From positions 184,489-248,488 of the forward strand of contig JAKLHY010000003.1 of NCBI GenBank assembly GCA_022709905.1: DNA of 64,000 nt, in the 5' to 3' direction. Source of the stretch: Verrucomicrobiota bacterium. GTDB lineage: Bacteria > Verrucomicrobiota > Verrucomicrobiia > Limisphaerales > UBA1319. The notes beneath the pieces were generated by a model. The model saw only the letters and a list, made by a program, of their open reading frames with translations. It ran no database searches and was not told the origin of the DNA. The position numbers were made by a program, and so were the translations under genes. Each line of letters begins with the position of its first letter. The first letter of the stretch is position 1. Shown piece by piece: positions 26,749 to 35,574 of this stretch.

Positions 26749-27884
26749 TAAAGGCAACCCCGTCGCAGAGGGGGTAACTCCAATCCCCAGTTGATCCGGA
26801 CCGTCGAGCCTTCGGACTTCACAAACCATCGCAACAAGGTGCTGAGGTCCACGGTGGCCTGATAACGAATCAGATTGGCCTTTCGGATCCCCGCCAGCGC
26901 GAGTGTGCTTTTCACCGCCTGCTTGAAGTCACCCAGTTCATCCACAAACCCCTTTTGGAACGCTTCCTTGCCCGACAGAACACGGCCATCGGCGAATATC
27001 TCCCAATCTGATGCCAACGTTTTACCCTTGTTGTCGTTCTTCTCCCGAGCCAGAGCCCGTCCCTCGGCAATGATCCGCTTGAACTGATCGAAGGATTGCT
27101 GGATCAAAGCCTGAATCATCTCGCCTTCCTGGGGCGAAATCTCGGCCTCGCTCTTGTCGCCACTCAACATATCCTTAAACCGGCCGCTTTTATAAACCAC
27201 GGGGCGGATGCCCACCTTATCCATCAACGCCCGGTAGTTGTAGGTGTGCATAATGACGCCGATGCTGCCGGTGATGGTCAGTTCGTGGGCGACAATCCAT
27301 TGGCATGGGGCGCTGACATAATACCCGCCCGAGGCCGCCACTCCCCCCATGCTGGCCACCAGCGGCTTGCCGAATTCCGTCTGGAAGTCCCGGAAGGCTC
27401 GATAAATCGCGTCGGCCGCCAGGATTTCGCCGCCGGGGGAATCGACCTTGACCAAAACCGCTTTTACGGCGCGATCCTTCCCCGCCGCCTTCAATTGCTC
27501 TTCGATTAACGACACCATGCTTCGGCCATAGCCGTCGACCAAAACACCCGTGATCAATCCTTCCACCTCGATGATCGCGATTTTGTTTTCCGAATCGTGT
27601 TCTTCGACGACCACTTCCTCGAGTCGAGGATAGTCCGCTCTCGACGCGCTACGCCCGAGACTCGGCAGTTGCTCCGCTCCAGACCAGAAAATCCTGATCA
27701 GAGAAAAACCGATCCAAACCAGAAAAAGAATGCCCAGCAGCCTCCAGATGCGGCCGACACTCTTCGGACGCTCAACGGATGGCGGACGGATCAATGGAGG
27801 AATCGGCGGCGGTGGAGGAGGAGGAGGCGAAGGCGGCGGCGGCACCGGCGGATTCAGGTTTTCCGGAGGCAGTGGATTGTCCAT
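26721..27884 (-). CDS. sppA: Signal peptide peptidase SppA (S49 serine protease)
   Basis: A 387-residue membrane-bound serine protease that degrades cleaved signal peptides. An extremely Pro-rich cytoplasmic N-terminus (PPPPSPPPPPPPPIPP, about residues 14-32) precedes one membrane helix (about 48-65, WRLLGILFLVWIGFSLI). The S49 domain shows LVKVDSPGGEILAADAIY, catalytic Ser in GGVAASGGYYVSAP, oxyanion-region ELTITGSIGVI and the general-base Lys in YKSGRFKDMLSG. Length matches the short, single-domain bacterial form. It converges with recF (28-base overlap) and diverges from the cytochrome gene. Confidence 0.93.
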   Translation of the reverse strand: MDNPLPPENLNPPVPPPPSPPPPPPPPIPPLIRPPSVERPKSVGRIWRLLGILFLVWIGFSLIRIFWSGAEQLPSLGRSASRADYPRLEEVVVEEHDSENKIAIIEVEGLITGVLVDGYGRSMVSLIEEQLKAAGKDRAVKAVLVKVDSPGGEILAADAIYRAFRDFQTEFGKPLVASMGGVAASGGYYVSAPCQWIVAHELTITGSIGVIMHTYNYRALMDKVGIRPVVYKSGRFKDMLSGDKSEAEISPQEGEMIQALIQQSFDQFKRIIAEGRALAREKNDNKGKTLASDWEIFADGRVLSGKEAFQKGFVDELGDFKQAVKSTLALAGIRKANLIRYQATVDLSTLLRWFVKSEGSTVRINWGLELPPLRRGCLYYVAPSLIP

Positions 27885-28083
27885 ATCAGCCGGAAATTAT
27901 CGCACCCTTCCCGGGGGAGCAAGCGGGTTTGTCGGCAAAAAAGGTTAATTCCTTGGCAATATTGGTGGAGTGCGCCAAAGGAAAGGTCTTTTAAGGTAAA
28001 GGGATCAACCATTCCGCCTGGCGATGGTTCACGCGGAAAGCGTCAATCAGGGCGGAGAATTTATAATATTGGATACCGATGAT

Positions 28084-29544
28084 ATGAACGGTCGATGGTC
28101 CCCTTTCCGGAATTGGATCAGCCTGGCGGGTTTGGTCTTGGCAGCGGCCAGTCTTTTTTCTTTTGTCCTGTTGTTCGTCATCGATTCGATGGCGAAGGAA
28201 CCGAGTCCCTATCAGGGGTTGCTGACTTTTGTTGTCGCGCCGGGCTTTTTTGTCGCGGGTTGCGGGCTGATGCTGCTGGGATGGTTTTTCCAGAGGCGGT
28301 ATCAGATCAAGCACGCGGCGGGCGCGCCGCCGCCGTTTCTGTCTATTGACCTGTCGCGTCCGCAGGATCGCCGGTGTCTCTTTTGGTTCGCGTTTTCCGC
28401 GGTGATCTTTCTCTTGGTTGCGGCTGTTGGAAGTTATCATTCGTATCATTATGTGGAATCGGTCGCTTTTTGCGGTCAGTTGTGCCACAAGCCGATGCAT
28501 CCCGAGTATACGACCTACATCAAATCGCCGCACGCGAGAGTCTCCTGCACGGAATGTCATGTGGGACCGGGAGCGGCGTCGTTTGTGAAGGCCAAGCTCA
28601 ACGGCGTGCACCAGCTCTATGCGACTCTGACCGATTCTTTTGATCGTCCCATCAAGACGCCGCTGCATGCGATGCGTGAGGCAAAGTATACCTGCGAGAA
28701 CTGTCACTGGCCCCAGAAATACATTGGGAACAAGGAGAAGACCTATGTGCGGTACCTGAGTGACGAGACGAACACGGTTGTGGCGACGCGGATGCTGTTG
28801 AAAGTGGGCGGCGGCGATCCGGCCCATGGTCCGGTGGGGGGCATTCACTGGCACATGAACCTCAACAACAAGGTCGAGTATCTGGCCACCGATGACCGTC
28901 GCCAGGAGATTCCCTGGGTTCGTCTGACCAATGCCAAAGGCGAGGTGACCGAATACCGTGCGGCGGGATTCACCAACGAGGTCAACACGGCCCAGGTGCG
29001 GGTGATGGACTGCATCGACTGCCACAACCGTCCCGCGCACCAATACTCGTCGCCGGGAAACGCCGTGGACTTGTCTTTGAGAACCGGCCGGCTCGATCCG
29101 AACCTGGCTGGGATCAAGATGAACGCGGTGGAGGCCTTATCGGCGGAGTATACGACCCAGGCTGAAGCTCGGGACAAGATCGCCGAGTTCCTTAAGTCGA
29201 AGTACCCGCAGGAGGCCAAGCTGTCATCGATGGTGGCCGAGGTTCAGCAGATTTATGCCCAGAATATTTTCCCCGAGATGAAAGCCAGTTGGAAGGCCTA
29301 TCCCGACAACATTGGCCACAAGGAATGGCCGGGATGTTTCCGATGCCATGATGGCCGGCACAAAACCGCCGATGGCAAACAGAAGATCGAGGCCAGCAAC
29401 TGCAACGATTGCCACGTCATTCTCGCCCAGGCCGCCGGCAAGGAAGCATCGGCGTTTGATCCGCAAGGTTTGACCTTCAGCCATCCGGATCCTTCCGATG
29501 ATGGCACAGGCGCCAACTGTAACACCTGCCACGGCACGGAATAA
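28084..29544 (+). CDS. NapC/NirT-type multiheme cytochrome c (seven hemes)
   Basis: About 486 residues, membrane-anchored. Two helices near the N-terminus (WISLAGLVLAAASLFSFVLL and VVAPGFFVAGCGLMLLGWFF) and a third at about 115 (FAFSAVIFLLVAAVGSY) precede the heme region. Heme motifs are one CX3CH (CGQLCH) and six CXXCH: CTECH, CENCH, CIDCH, CFRCH, CNDCH and CNTCH. The segments FCGQLCHKPMHPEYTTY and SPHARVSC match a known NapC/NirT-related family. It likely moves electrons from the quinone pool to a periplasmic or outer partner. An ATG 20 codons upstream (28024) is possible; 28084 gives a normal membrane-protein start. Confidence 0.9.
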   Translation: MNGRWSPFRNWISLAGLVLAAASLFSFVLLFVIDSMAKEPSPYQGLLTFVVAPGFFVAGCGLMLLGWFFQRRYQIKHAAGAPPPFLSIDLSRPQDRRCLFWFAFSAVIFLLVAAVGSYHSYHYVESVAFCGQLCHKPMHPEYTTYIKSPHARVSCTECHVGPGAASFVKAKLNGVHQLYATLTDSFDRPIKTPLHAMREAKYTCENCHWPQKYIGNKEKTYVRYLSDETNTVVATRMLLKVGGGDPAHGPVGGIHWHMNLNNKVEYLATDDRRQEIPWVRLTNAKGEVTEYRAAGFTNEVNTAQVRVMDCIDCHNRPAHQYSSPGNAVDLSLRTGRLDPNLAGIKMNAVEALSAEYTTQAEARDKIAEFLKSKYPQEAKLSSMVAEVQQIYAQNIFPEMKASWKAYPDNIGHKEWPGCFRCHDGRHKTADGKQKIEASNCNDCHVILAQAAGKEASAFDPQGLTFSHPDPSDDGTGANCNTCHGTE

Positions 29545-29546
29545 GT

Positions 29547-29565
29547 CCTGATCACAGGAATTTTC
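29547..29565 (+). terminator. Weak candidate terminator after the cytochrome gene
   Basis: A short hairpin (TCCTG, loop ATCA, CAGGA) followed by ATTTTCC immediately after the cytochrome stop codon. The stem is only 5 bp, so termination would be inefficient. Confidence 0.3.
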
Positions 29566-29619
29566 CGGCGGGGTGAGGGCGCGCCGGCTGGGCGAGAGAG
29601 GCGCTGGTTTGGGTGCGAG

Positions 29620-31065
29620 ATGAGCACAGCGGCGTGCATGGTGTGGTTTCGTTTGGATTTGCGGCTGGACGACAATCCGGCCTTGCACGCAGCGTTGCGT
29701 TGCGGGCTTCCCATCCTTCCGGTGTTTATCTGGAGTCCGGCGGAGGAATCGCCCTGGGCGCCGGGGGCGGCCTCGCGATGGTGGTTGCATCAATCCCTGA
29801 ATCGACTCGACCAAAGCCTGCGTTTGCTTGGCGGTCGTCTTGTGATACGCCAGGGATCCAGCCCGGCGGTTTTACGCGAACTGGTTGAGCGCGATCGAGT
29901 GCGGGCCGTTTTCTGGAACCGCCGATCTGAACCTGCCCTGGCGACTCGGGACCGGGAGATCCGCGAAATTCTCGTCCGGGACAACGTCCATGTTGAGGAT
30001 TTTAACAGCGCCCTTTTGCACGAACCCCGGGCGATATTAAACAAGTCCGGCGATCCGTTTCAGGTGTTTACGCCGTTCTGGAGGACCTGTCTGGCTCAAC
30101 CCGATCCGGCTCCCTCTCTGCCCTGTCCGGAACGTCTGCCTGGGCCTCGTCAATGGCCAAGTTCCCTGAAATTGGCGGATCTCAATCTGGAGCCTCGCCT
30201 CGGATGGGCTGAGGGTATCCGGCAAACATGGACTCCCGGCGAAGCAGGCGCTCAAGCCGCGCTTAGGCTTTTCCTGCGGGAGGGCTATGCCCAATACGAC
30301 GCCGACCGAGACCGGCCCGATCTCCAGGGCACGTCGCGGCTCTCGCCGCACCTGCATTTCGGCGAAATCAGTCCCCGGCAAATTTGGCACGCGGCGCGCG
30401 AGCATTCTTGTTCGCTGGGAAGCCCGCCGGATGCATGGCGGCGGAGCCGGTTTCTGACCGAGCTCGGTTGGCGCGAGTTTGCTCATCATCTGTTGCTCCA
30501 CTACCCTCACACCCCCGAGGAACCTTTGCGGCCGAAGTTTAACCGGTTTCCATGGCGCCAGGAAGCGTCCTGGCTTCAGGCCTGGCAGCGGGGTTTGACA
30601 GGATATCCGTTGGTCGATGCCGGGATGCGGGAGCTTTGGAAAACCGGATGGATGCACAATCGGGTGCGAATGGTGGTCGGATCCTTCCTGGTCAAGCATC
30701 TACTGATCAATTGGCGGGAAGGGGTCCGGTGGTTTTGGGACACGCTCGTGGATGCTGATCTGGCTAACAACACCCTGGGTTGGCAGTGGATCTCCGGCTG
30801 CGGCGCTGATGCGGCGCCCTTCTTCCGCATCTTCAATCCAGTCAGCCAGGGAGAAAAATTCGATGCCGCGGGTGCTTATGTGCGCCGGTGGATTCCCGAG
30901 CTCAACCGGCTGCCTGCGGCCTGGATTCATCAGCCCTGGCTTGCCCCGCCGGAAATCCTGGCTCAAGCGGGCGTGTGCCTCGACAGAACTTATCCTCGTC
31001 CTGTGGTTTCCCACGCCATTGCCCGCGAGGTTGCCCTCGAGGCTTATGCCCGGCTAAAAGGTTAG
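29620..31065 (+). CDS. phrB: Deoxyribodipyrimidine photolyase
   Basis: A 481-residue cryptochrome/photolyase-family flavoprotein that repairs UV-induced pyrimidine dimers with light. The N-terminal antenna domain begins MVWFRLDLRLDDNPAL. The FAD-binding domain has LSPHLHFGEISPRQIW, then GYPLVDAGMRELWKTGWMHN, RVRMVVGSFLVKHLL and NTLGWQWISGCGADA, all diagnostic of CPD-type class I photolyases. Length is normal. It stands alone, 75 bases after the cytochrome gene. A (6-4) photolyase or DASH assignment is less likely given these motifs. Confidence 0.95.
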   Translation: MSTAACMVWFRLDLRLDDNPALHAALRCGLPILPVFIWSPAEESPWAPGAASRWWLHQSLNRLDQSLRLLGGRLVIRQGSSPAVLRELVERDRVRAVFWNRRSEPALATRDREIREILVRDNVHVEDFNSALLHEPRAILNKSGDPFQVFTPFWRTCLAQPDPAPSLPCPERLPGPRQWPSSLKLADLNLEPRLGWAEGIRQTWTPGEAGAQAALRLFLREGYAQYDADRDRPDLQGTSRLSPHLHFGEISPRQIWHAAREHSCSLGSPPDAWRRSRFLTELGWREFAHHLLLHYPHTPEEPLRPKFNRFPWRQEASWLQAWQRGLTGYPLVDAGMRELWKTGWMHNRVRMVVGSFLVKHLLINWREGVRWFWDTLVDADLANNTLGWQWISGCGADAAPFFRIFNPVSQGEKFDAAGAYVRRWIPELNRLPAAWIHQPWLAPPEILAQAGVCLDRTYPRPVVSHAIAREVALEAYARLKG

Positions 31066-31118
31066 TGTGCCGTTTGTTCTTGTTTTCCTCATGATCTTGA
31101 CCCATACAAAGGAGCTTC

Positions 31119-31754
31119 ATGACGGATCGTCAGTCGATAAAAGTCGGGGTGGTAGGGTCGGGAAAAGGTTCGAATTTCGTCGCGATTGCCGAGGCGGCGT
31201 CGCGCAACGAAATTCCGGCTGATGTGGTATTGGTCCTGAGCGATGTGCCGGACGCCGGAATTCTGAACCATGCGCGCAAGCGCGGAATCGAGGCCCGGTA
31301 CATACCACCTGGCAAATTTCGGACCCGCCTGGATGAAGCCTCCGAGGAACTCTATATCCAGGCCTTGCGGCAGGCTGGGGTGGAGCTCGTGGTCCTGGCC
31401 GGATTCATGCGCATCATCAAAGGCGCTTTTCTCCGGGCCTTTCCCCGGAGGATCCTCAACATCCATCCGTCCCTCCTGCCCGCATTTCCCGGTTTGCAGG
31501 CCTGGCGTCAGGCCTGGGAACATGGCGTCAAGTTCACCGGATGCACCGTTCACTTCGTGGATGAAGGCATGGATACCGGTCCCATCATCGGCCAGCGCGT
31601 GGTGCCCGTGATGTCCGGAGATACCCCGGAAAGCCTCCACGAACGTATTCAGGTGGCTGAGCGCGAGCTCTATCCGGCTGTGGTCGCGCGGATTGCCTTC
31701 GGGACAATCGCCTGCGAAGGCCGACGGACCTTTGATCCCACCCAAAGAGCATAA
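31119..31754 (+). CDS. purN: Phosphoribosylglycinamide formyltransferase
   Basis: A 211-residue GAR transformylase, the folate-dependent third step of purine synthesis. AAAGGAG lies upstream of the ATG. The phosphate loop is VGVVGSGKGSNF, the catalytic Asn/His lie in ILNIHPSLLPAFPG and the catalytic Asp in DEGMDTGPIIGQ. Length and motif spacing are normal. It is 18 bases upstream of hisG on the same strand, and both pathways draw on PRPP-derived metabolites. Confidence 0.97.
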   Translation: MTDRQSIKVGVVGSGKGSNFVAIAEAASRNEIPADVVLVLSDVPDAGILNHARKRGIEARYIPPGKFRTRLDEASEELYIQALRQAGVELVVLAGFMRIIKGAFLRAFPRRILNIHPSLLPAFPGLQAWRQAWEHGVKFTGCTVHFVDEGMDTGPIIGQRVVPVMSGDTPESLHERIQVAERELYPAVVARIAFGTIACEGRRTFDPTQRA

Positions 31755-31772
31755 CCGGGGAACTATCGCCTT

Positions 31773-32654
31773 ATGAACGTCAAGAAAGTGTTGCGGTTGG
31801 GATTGCCCAAGGGAAGCCTCCAGGAGGCCACCCTGGAAAAAATGGCAAAAGCCGGATTTAATATCCAGGTCAGCAGTCGGTCCTACATTCCGTACGTCGA
31901 TGACGACGAACTCGAAATCCGGCTCGTCCGCGCCCAGGAAATCAGCCGCTACGTGGACCATGGCTACCTGGATTGCGGAATCACAGGCTACGATTGGATC
32001 CTTGAAAACGATTCCAAGGTCCATGAGGTTGGCGAATTCCTGTTTAGCAAGGTTACCCGCCAGCCTGCCCGATGGGTGCTCGCGGTCCCCGAAGCCTCTT
32101 CCATAAAGACCGTCAAGGATTTGGAAGGCCGACGCATCGCGACTGAGGTCGTTAACTTGACCCGCCGTTACCTGGATCGACACGGCGTCAAAGCCCAGAT
32201 CGAGTTTTCATGGGGAGCCACCGAGTTTAAGGCTCATGAGCTTGTGGATGCGATTGTGGAACTGACGGAGACTGGTTCTTCATTGCGGGCCAATAAGTTG
32301 CGAATAGTTGACACCCTCTTGGTATCGACACCGAGGTTGATCGCCAATCCCGCGGCCTGGAAAGATCGCTGGAAACGGGGTAAGATTGAAACGTTGGCCA
32401 TGTTGTTGAAAGGCGCGCTGGCCGCTGAAGCGAAAGTGGGAGTGAAAATGAATGTCGCGCGGAAAAACCTTCCAAAGTTGTTGCATTCTTTGCCCGCTTT
32501 GCGTAATCCAACTATTTCGCAGTTGAGCCAGCGAGGCTGGGTGGCGATTGAGACGGTGATAGACGAGCACGTGGTGCGGGAATTGATCCCGAAGTTAAAA
32601 GCGTGCGGCGCGGAAGGAATTATCGAGTATCCGCTCAACAAAGTGGTATTTTAG
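31773..32654 (+). CDS. hisG: ATP phosphoribosyltransferase (long form)
   Basis: 293 residues, catalysing the first step of histidine synthesis (ATP + PRPP to phosphoribosyl-ATP). It starts with [16 protein letters not shown]; the PRPP region is at [14 protein letters not shown] (about 163-178). The C-terminal ~80 residues ([33 protein letters not shown]) form the ACT-like domain that makes the long, histidine-inhibited form independent of HisZ. It sits in a run with purN before it and the small ribosomal protein gene 15 bases after it, but no other his genes are near. Confidence 0.96.
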   Translation: MNVKKVLRLGLPKGSLQEATLEKMAKAGFNIQVSSRSYIPYVDDDELEIRLVRAQEISRYVDHGYLDCGITGYDWILENDSKVHEVGEFLFSKVTRQPARWVLAVPEASSIKTVKDLEGRRIATEVVNLTRRYLDRHGVKAQIEFSWGATEFKAHELVDAIVELTETGSSLRANKLRIVDTLLVSTPRLIANPAAWKDRWKRGKIETLAMLLKGALAAEAKVGVKMNVARKNLPKLLHSLPALRNPTISQLSQRGWVAIETVIDEHVVRELIPKLKACGAEGIIEYPLNKVVF

Positions 32655-32669
32655 CAGAGAGAAAAACAT

Positions 32670-32771
32670 ATGGGTTCACTTAAGAAACGTCGGAAGGCAA
32701 AGATTAATAATCACAAGCGGCGCAAGAAAATGCGCGCCAATCGTCACAAGAAACGCACCTGGCAGAAGTAG
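32670..32771 (+). CDS. 33-residue mS38/bS22-like (AURKAIP1/COX24-domain) ribosomal protein
   Basis: A very short, extremely basic gene: ATG at 32670, TAG at 32769-32771, encoding 33 residues of which about two thirds are Lys, Arg, His or Asn. It begins MGSLKKRRKAKINNHKRRKK and continues MRANRHKKRTW. The pattern K-I-x-x-H-K-x-R-K followed by R-x-x-R matches the COX24/AURKAIP1 domain of mitochondrial mS38 and the bacterial bS22-type small-subunit protein. It would bind 16S rRNA in the small subunit. It follows hisG by 15 bases and could be co-transcribed. Identification rests on the motif and length only. Confidence 0.7.
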   Translation: MGSLKKRRKAKINNHKRRKKMRANRHKKRTWQK

Positions 32772-33019
32772 TCATCCGGTTGAGTCCGGTTAACGCTCGT
32801 GATCTCGGACCGGTCGTCGTGAGAACGGGAAGGAAACCTGTTGTCCGATGCCCGGGCGCGATAGGTATTGAAACGTCCGTTCGTGCCGGTGTCTTTCCCG
32901 GTATCCGCTTGAATCGAAACACAATCATGTACTCATCGGCGCGGCGATCGCGATTTTTCAGCGGCCTCGCGCCATTGCCCGCCCGGGTCGGATTTGGGCG
33001 GAATCCAATTCGGTGGGGG

Positions 33020-34690
33020 ATGAGGATTTTGTTACTGGCGTCCGTTGTTATCCTTGCGGGCTGCCAGCGCCCCGTGCGATCGGCTTCCTCGGCGATTGGG
33101 ACAGCGGCACCGGCGCTGTCCGACATGGAAACCGTGCATCGGTCGGAGTCGTTGGAGGAGGAGCAGCGCATTCGGGCCCTGACCAGTTTTGCTGTGGGGA
33201 TTGTGCAGGAGTTGAACCACGATAGCGAACGCGCCCTGCGGACCTACTACGAATCGGCAATGGCTGATCCGGCGAATGGCGCGCTGGTTGTCGAGATCAC
33301 GCGGCGGTTGTTGCAGAATAAAGAGTATGCGCAGGCTCTGACCTTGCTGGAGCGGGCTGTTGCGGTGCCGGAGGCTAGCGGCGAGGTTTATGCCTGGTAC
33401 GGTTTTGCCCTGGCTCAGGCGGATCAACCCGAGAAAGCGTTGAAAGCTTGCCGAACGGCCAGAAGAATATCACCCGGCTTGGCCCTGCCTTACCAGACGA
33501 TGGCCCAGATTTTTTTCCAGGCCGCCAAGCCCAAAGAGGTCATTCGGACCTTCGAACAAGGGTGTGAGCAGTCGGAGGGAACCGCCGAATTTTTCATGGA
33601 ACTGAGCGAAACAGGGGCCGCTTTGAGCGCCCAAATGGGGGATCGTGGCGCGCAGCTCAGACCTGTCCTGACAGCGGCTCTGGATCGTGCGGTGGGTTTG
33701 AAGCCCGGTTCACCGTTGGTGTTGCAGAAAATCGGGGATATCTACCGCCAACTGGGGGCCTTTGATAAGGCGGCCGGCATCTATCGCGATCTGGCCGATC
33801 GATTTGCCGGCATGCCCGCTTTTCGAGATCTGCTGCGGGAGAAACTGATCGATGTCTACGTCAAGAGCGGCAACCGGCAGGCGGCCCGCGAACTCCTGGA
33901 GTCTGTGCTGAAGGAGGCGCCCACCAACGCCCAAGTCTATCTTGCCTTGGGATCACTGGCCGTAGCCGCCAAGGAGTATCCAACCGCCGCCGATCATTTC
34001 GAGAAGGCCCTCGACCTGAATCCCGCCCTCGAGGCCGTGCACTATGAACTGGCCGGGCTTCAAATCACGTTGAACAAACCTCAGGCCGCCCTCGAATTGC
34101 TGGAGACTGCCAGAAAAAAGTTCCAGACCAATTTTGTCATGGAGCTTTATACCGCCCTTGCCTACAACCGCCTCAAACAGTACGACGAAGCCCTGAAGTA
34201 TCTCACCGCCGCCGAAGGCTTGGCCAAGGCAAACGATCCCAAACGGCTAAACGAGATCTTTTATTTTCAACTCGGCGCCACCCACGAGAGACGCGGGGAT
34301 TTGGAACAAGCCGAGCGTTGTTTCCACAAATGCCTGGAACTCGATCCCGAAAACGCCGAAGCCATGAATTACCTGGGTTACATGTGGGCCGACAAGGGCA
34401 TCAAGCTCGAGGAGGCCCGCGGCTGGATCGAGCGCGCCCTCAAGCTCGAACCCAATAACCCGGCTTATCTCGACAGCCTGGGCTGGGTCCTGTTCCGGCA
34501 AAACAAACCCCGTGCCGCTCTCAAATACCTCCAGAAAGCCATTCAACTCCTCGAAGAACCCGACGCCACGATCCAAGACCACCTCGGTGATGTTTACCAG
34601 GCGCTCGGTCAGTTGGATAAAGCTCGGGAGTGCTGGCGGGAATCCCTCAAGATCGAACCGAATCCGGACGTCGAGAAAAAGCTAAAGTAA
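33020..34690 (+). CDS. TPR-repeat lipoprotein
   Basis: About 556 residues. I chose the ATG at 33020, preceded by GTGGGGG, because it gives a lipoprotein signal MRILLLASVVILAGC with a lipobox LAGC. Earlier in-frame ATG (32927) and TTG (32780) codons add an Arg-rich stretch without export features. At least eight tetratricopeptide-like repeats follow, for example EYPTAADHFEKALDLNPALE and GDLEQAERCFHKCLELDPEN. TPR lipoproteins of this size often scaffold outer-membrane or secretion assemblies. The partner is unknown here. It lies 248 bases after the small ribosomal gene. Confidence 0.85.
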   Translation: MRILLLASVVILAGCQRPVRSASSAIGTAAPALSDMETVHRSESLEEEQRIRALTSFAVGIVQELNHDSERALRTYYESAMADPANGALVVEITRRLLQNKEYAQALTLLERAVAVPEASGEVYAWYGFALAQADQPEKALKACRTARRISPGLALPYQTMAQIFFQAAKPKEVIRTFEQGCEQSEGTAEFFMELSETGAALSAQMGDRGAQLRPVLTAALDRAVGLKPGSPLVLQKIGDIYRQLGAFDKAAGIYRDLADRFAGMPAFRDLLREKLIDVYVKSGNRQAARELLESVLKEAPTNAQVYLALGSLAVAAKEYPTAADHFEKALDLNPALEAVHYELAGLQITLNKPQAALELLETARKKFQTNFVMELYTALAYNRLKQYDEALKYLTAAEGLAKANDPKRLNEIFYFQLGATHERRGDLEQAERCFHKCLELDPENAEAMNYLGYMWADKGIKLEEARGWIERALKLEPNNPAYLDSLGWVLFRQNKPRAALKYLQKAIQLLEEPDATIQDHLGDVYQALGQLDKARECWRESLKIEPNPDVEKKLK

Positions 34691-34878
34691 ATCCTGCTGC
34701 AACGGGAGTGCTTGCCCCTCATGGATTTCCGTCAGGCCATGCCCTTGATTCACAGTCCTGTCCGCAAGTCCTGTGTCCAGCCTGCCTATTAACTGGACAT
34801 GTTCCGAAAGCAGACAGTTCGTCCTAAGAAACGGACAAAGTCCGGCGTGGGCTCCTGGTTTTATGGCTGAAAAGCGGC

Positions 34879-34894
34879 TGGCATCCCGGTTGCT
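34879..34894 (+). promoter_or_regulatory. Sigma-54-like promoter candidate
   Basis: TGGCATCCCGGTTGCT matches the -24/-12 consensus TGGCACG-N4-TTGCW at nearly all positions. Transcription would begin near 34905, within the first codons of the transglutaminase-like gene at 34903, so either that gene starts later or the match is chance. The rest of the 212-base gap (34691-34902) shows nothing else I can name. Confidence 0.3.
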
Positions 34895-34902
34895 AACCGG
34901 CC

Positions 34903-35574
34903 GTGAAAAAACACGGACGTTTCCTTAGGTTATTGGTTTGGGTCGGTCTCCTGGTTGCTCAGATTCCATACAGTTCGGCGGAAGCAATCACACTGGCTGA
35001 ACTGCGGCAGGATCCCGAGTTGACCCCGCAGAAATTCGCCGGCTATTTCTCGCGGTTCCGATTTCAGCGTTGCGATGCCCTGCAAACACCGGAATTATTC
35101 CTGTCCCGCCGCGCGGGCGATTGCGATGATTTCGCCACCTTGGCGGACATGGTTTTCCGAGAGAAAGGGTATCACACTCAATTGGTGGTTGTGCGCATGC
35201 CCGAGGAAATCCACGTGGTGTGCCATGTGGTCGAGGCGGGTTGTTACTTGGATTTCAACAATCGCGGATATTTCCAGAGGACGGTGAAGACAAACGGATC
35301 GCTGGAAGATATCGGGGAAAAGGTGGCCCAATCGTTTCGTTCCCGGTGGTTGACGGTGGGAGTCTACAGCCAGGCGGACGGGGCGGTTCGGATGGGTTGC
35401 ATGATTTCGGCGCGCGGACATCGCGAGGCTTCTGGAGTCAAGGTCGTCGCTGGTTTCAAGTCGCAACGGCCCGCTCCGATTCCCGTGCTGGCATCGGCCG
35501 CATCTTCCGCGTCACCGGATACCTCTTCCTCCGAGGTTTCATTCAATCTGGCCGCTTCGGAGACTGGACACTGA
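34903..35574 (+). CDS. Exported transglutaminase-like protein
   Basis: A 223-residue protein with a GTG start and a signal peptide (MKKHGRFLRLLVWVGLLVAQ, cleavage near SSAEA). The middle carries a papain/transglutaminase-like core: Cys in RRAGDCDDFATLADMVFRE, His in EIHVVCHVVEAG and Asp in CYLDFNNRG, giving a Cys-His-Asp order. The C-terminal ~40 residues are Ser/Ala-rich. The expected activity is peptidase or acyl transfer in the periplasm, but the target is unknown. The 3' end overlaps the copper ATPase gene by 32 bases in convergent orientation. Confidence 0.7.
   Translation: MKKHGRFLRLLVWVGLLVAQIPYSSAEAITLAELRQDPELTPQKFAGYFSRFRFQRCDALQTPELFLSRRAGDCDDFATLADMVFREKGYHTQLVVVRMPEEIHVVCHVVEAGCYLDFNNRGYFQRTVKTNGSLEDIGEKVAQSFRSRWLTVGVYSQADGAVRMGCMISARGHREASGVKVVAGFKSQRPAPIPVLASAASSASPDTSSSEVSFNLAASETGH

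Noticed and set aside
27780..27850. Poly-proline N-terminus of SppA as a sign of a frame error
   Set aside because: The frame runs cleanly into the membrane helix and catalytic domain; proline-rich cytoplasmic tails occur in this group.
31066..31118. Riboswitch upstream of purN, and others upstream of metX or ribD
   Set aside because: The spacers are too short and lack conserved purine, SAM or FMN aptamer sequences.
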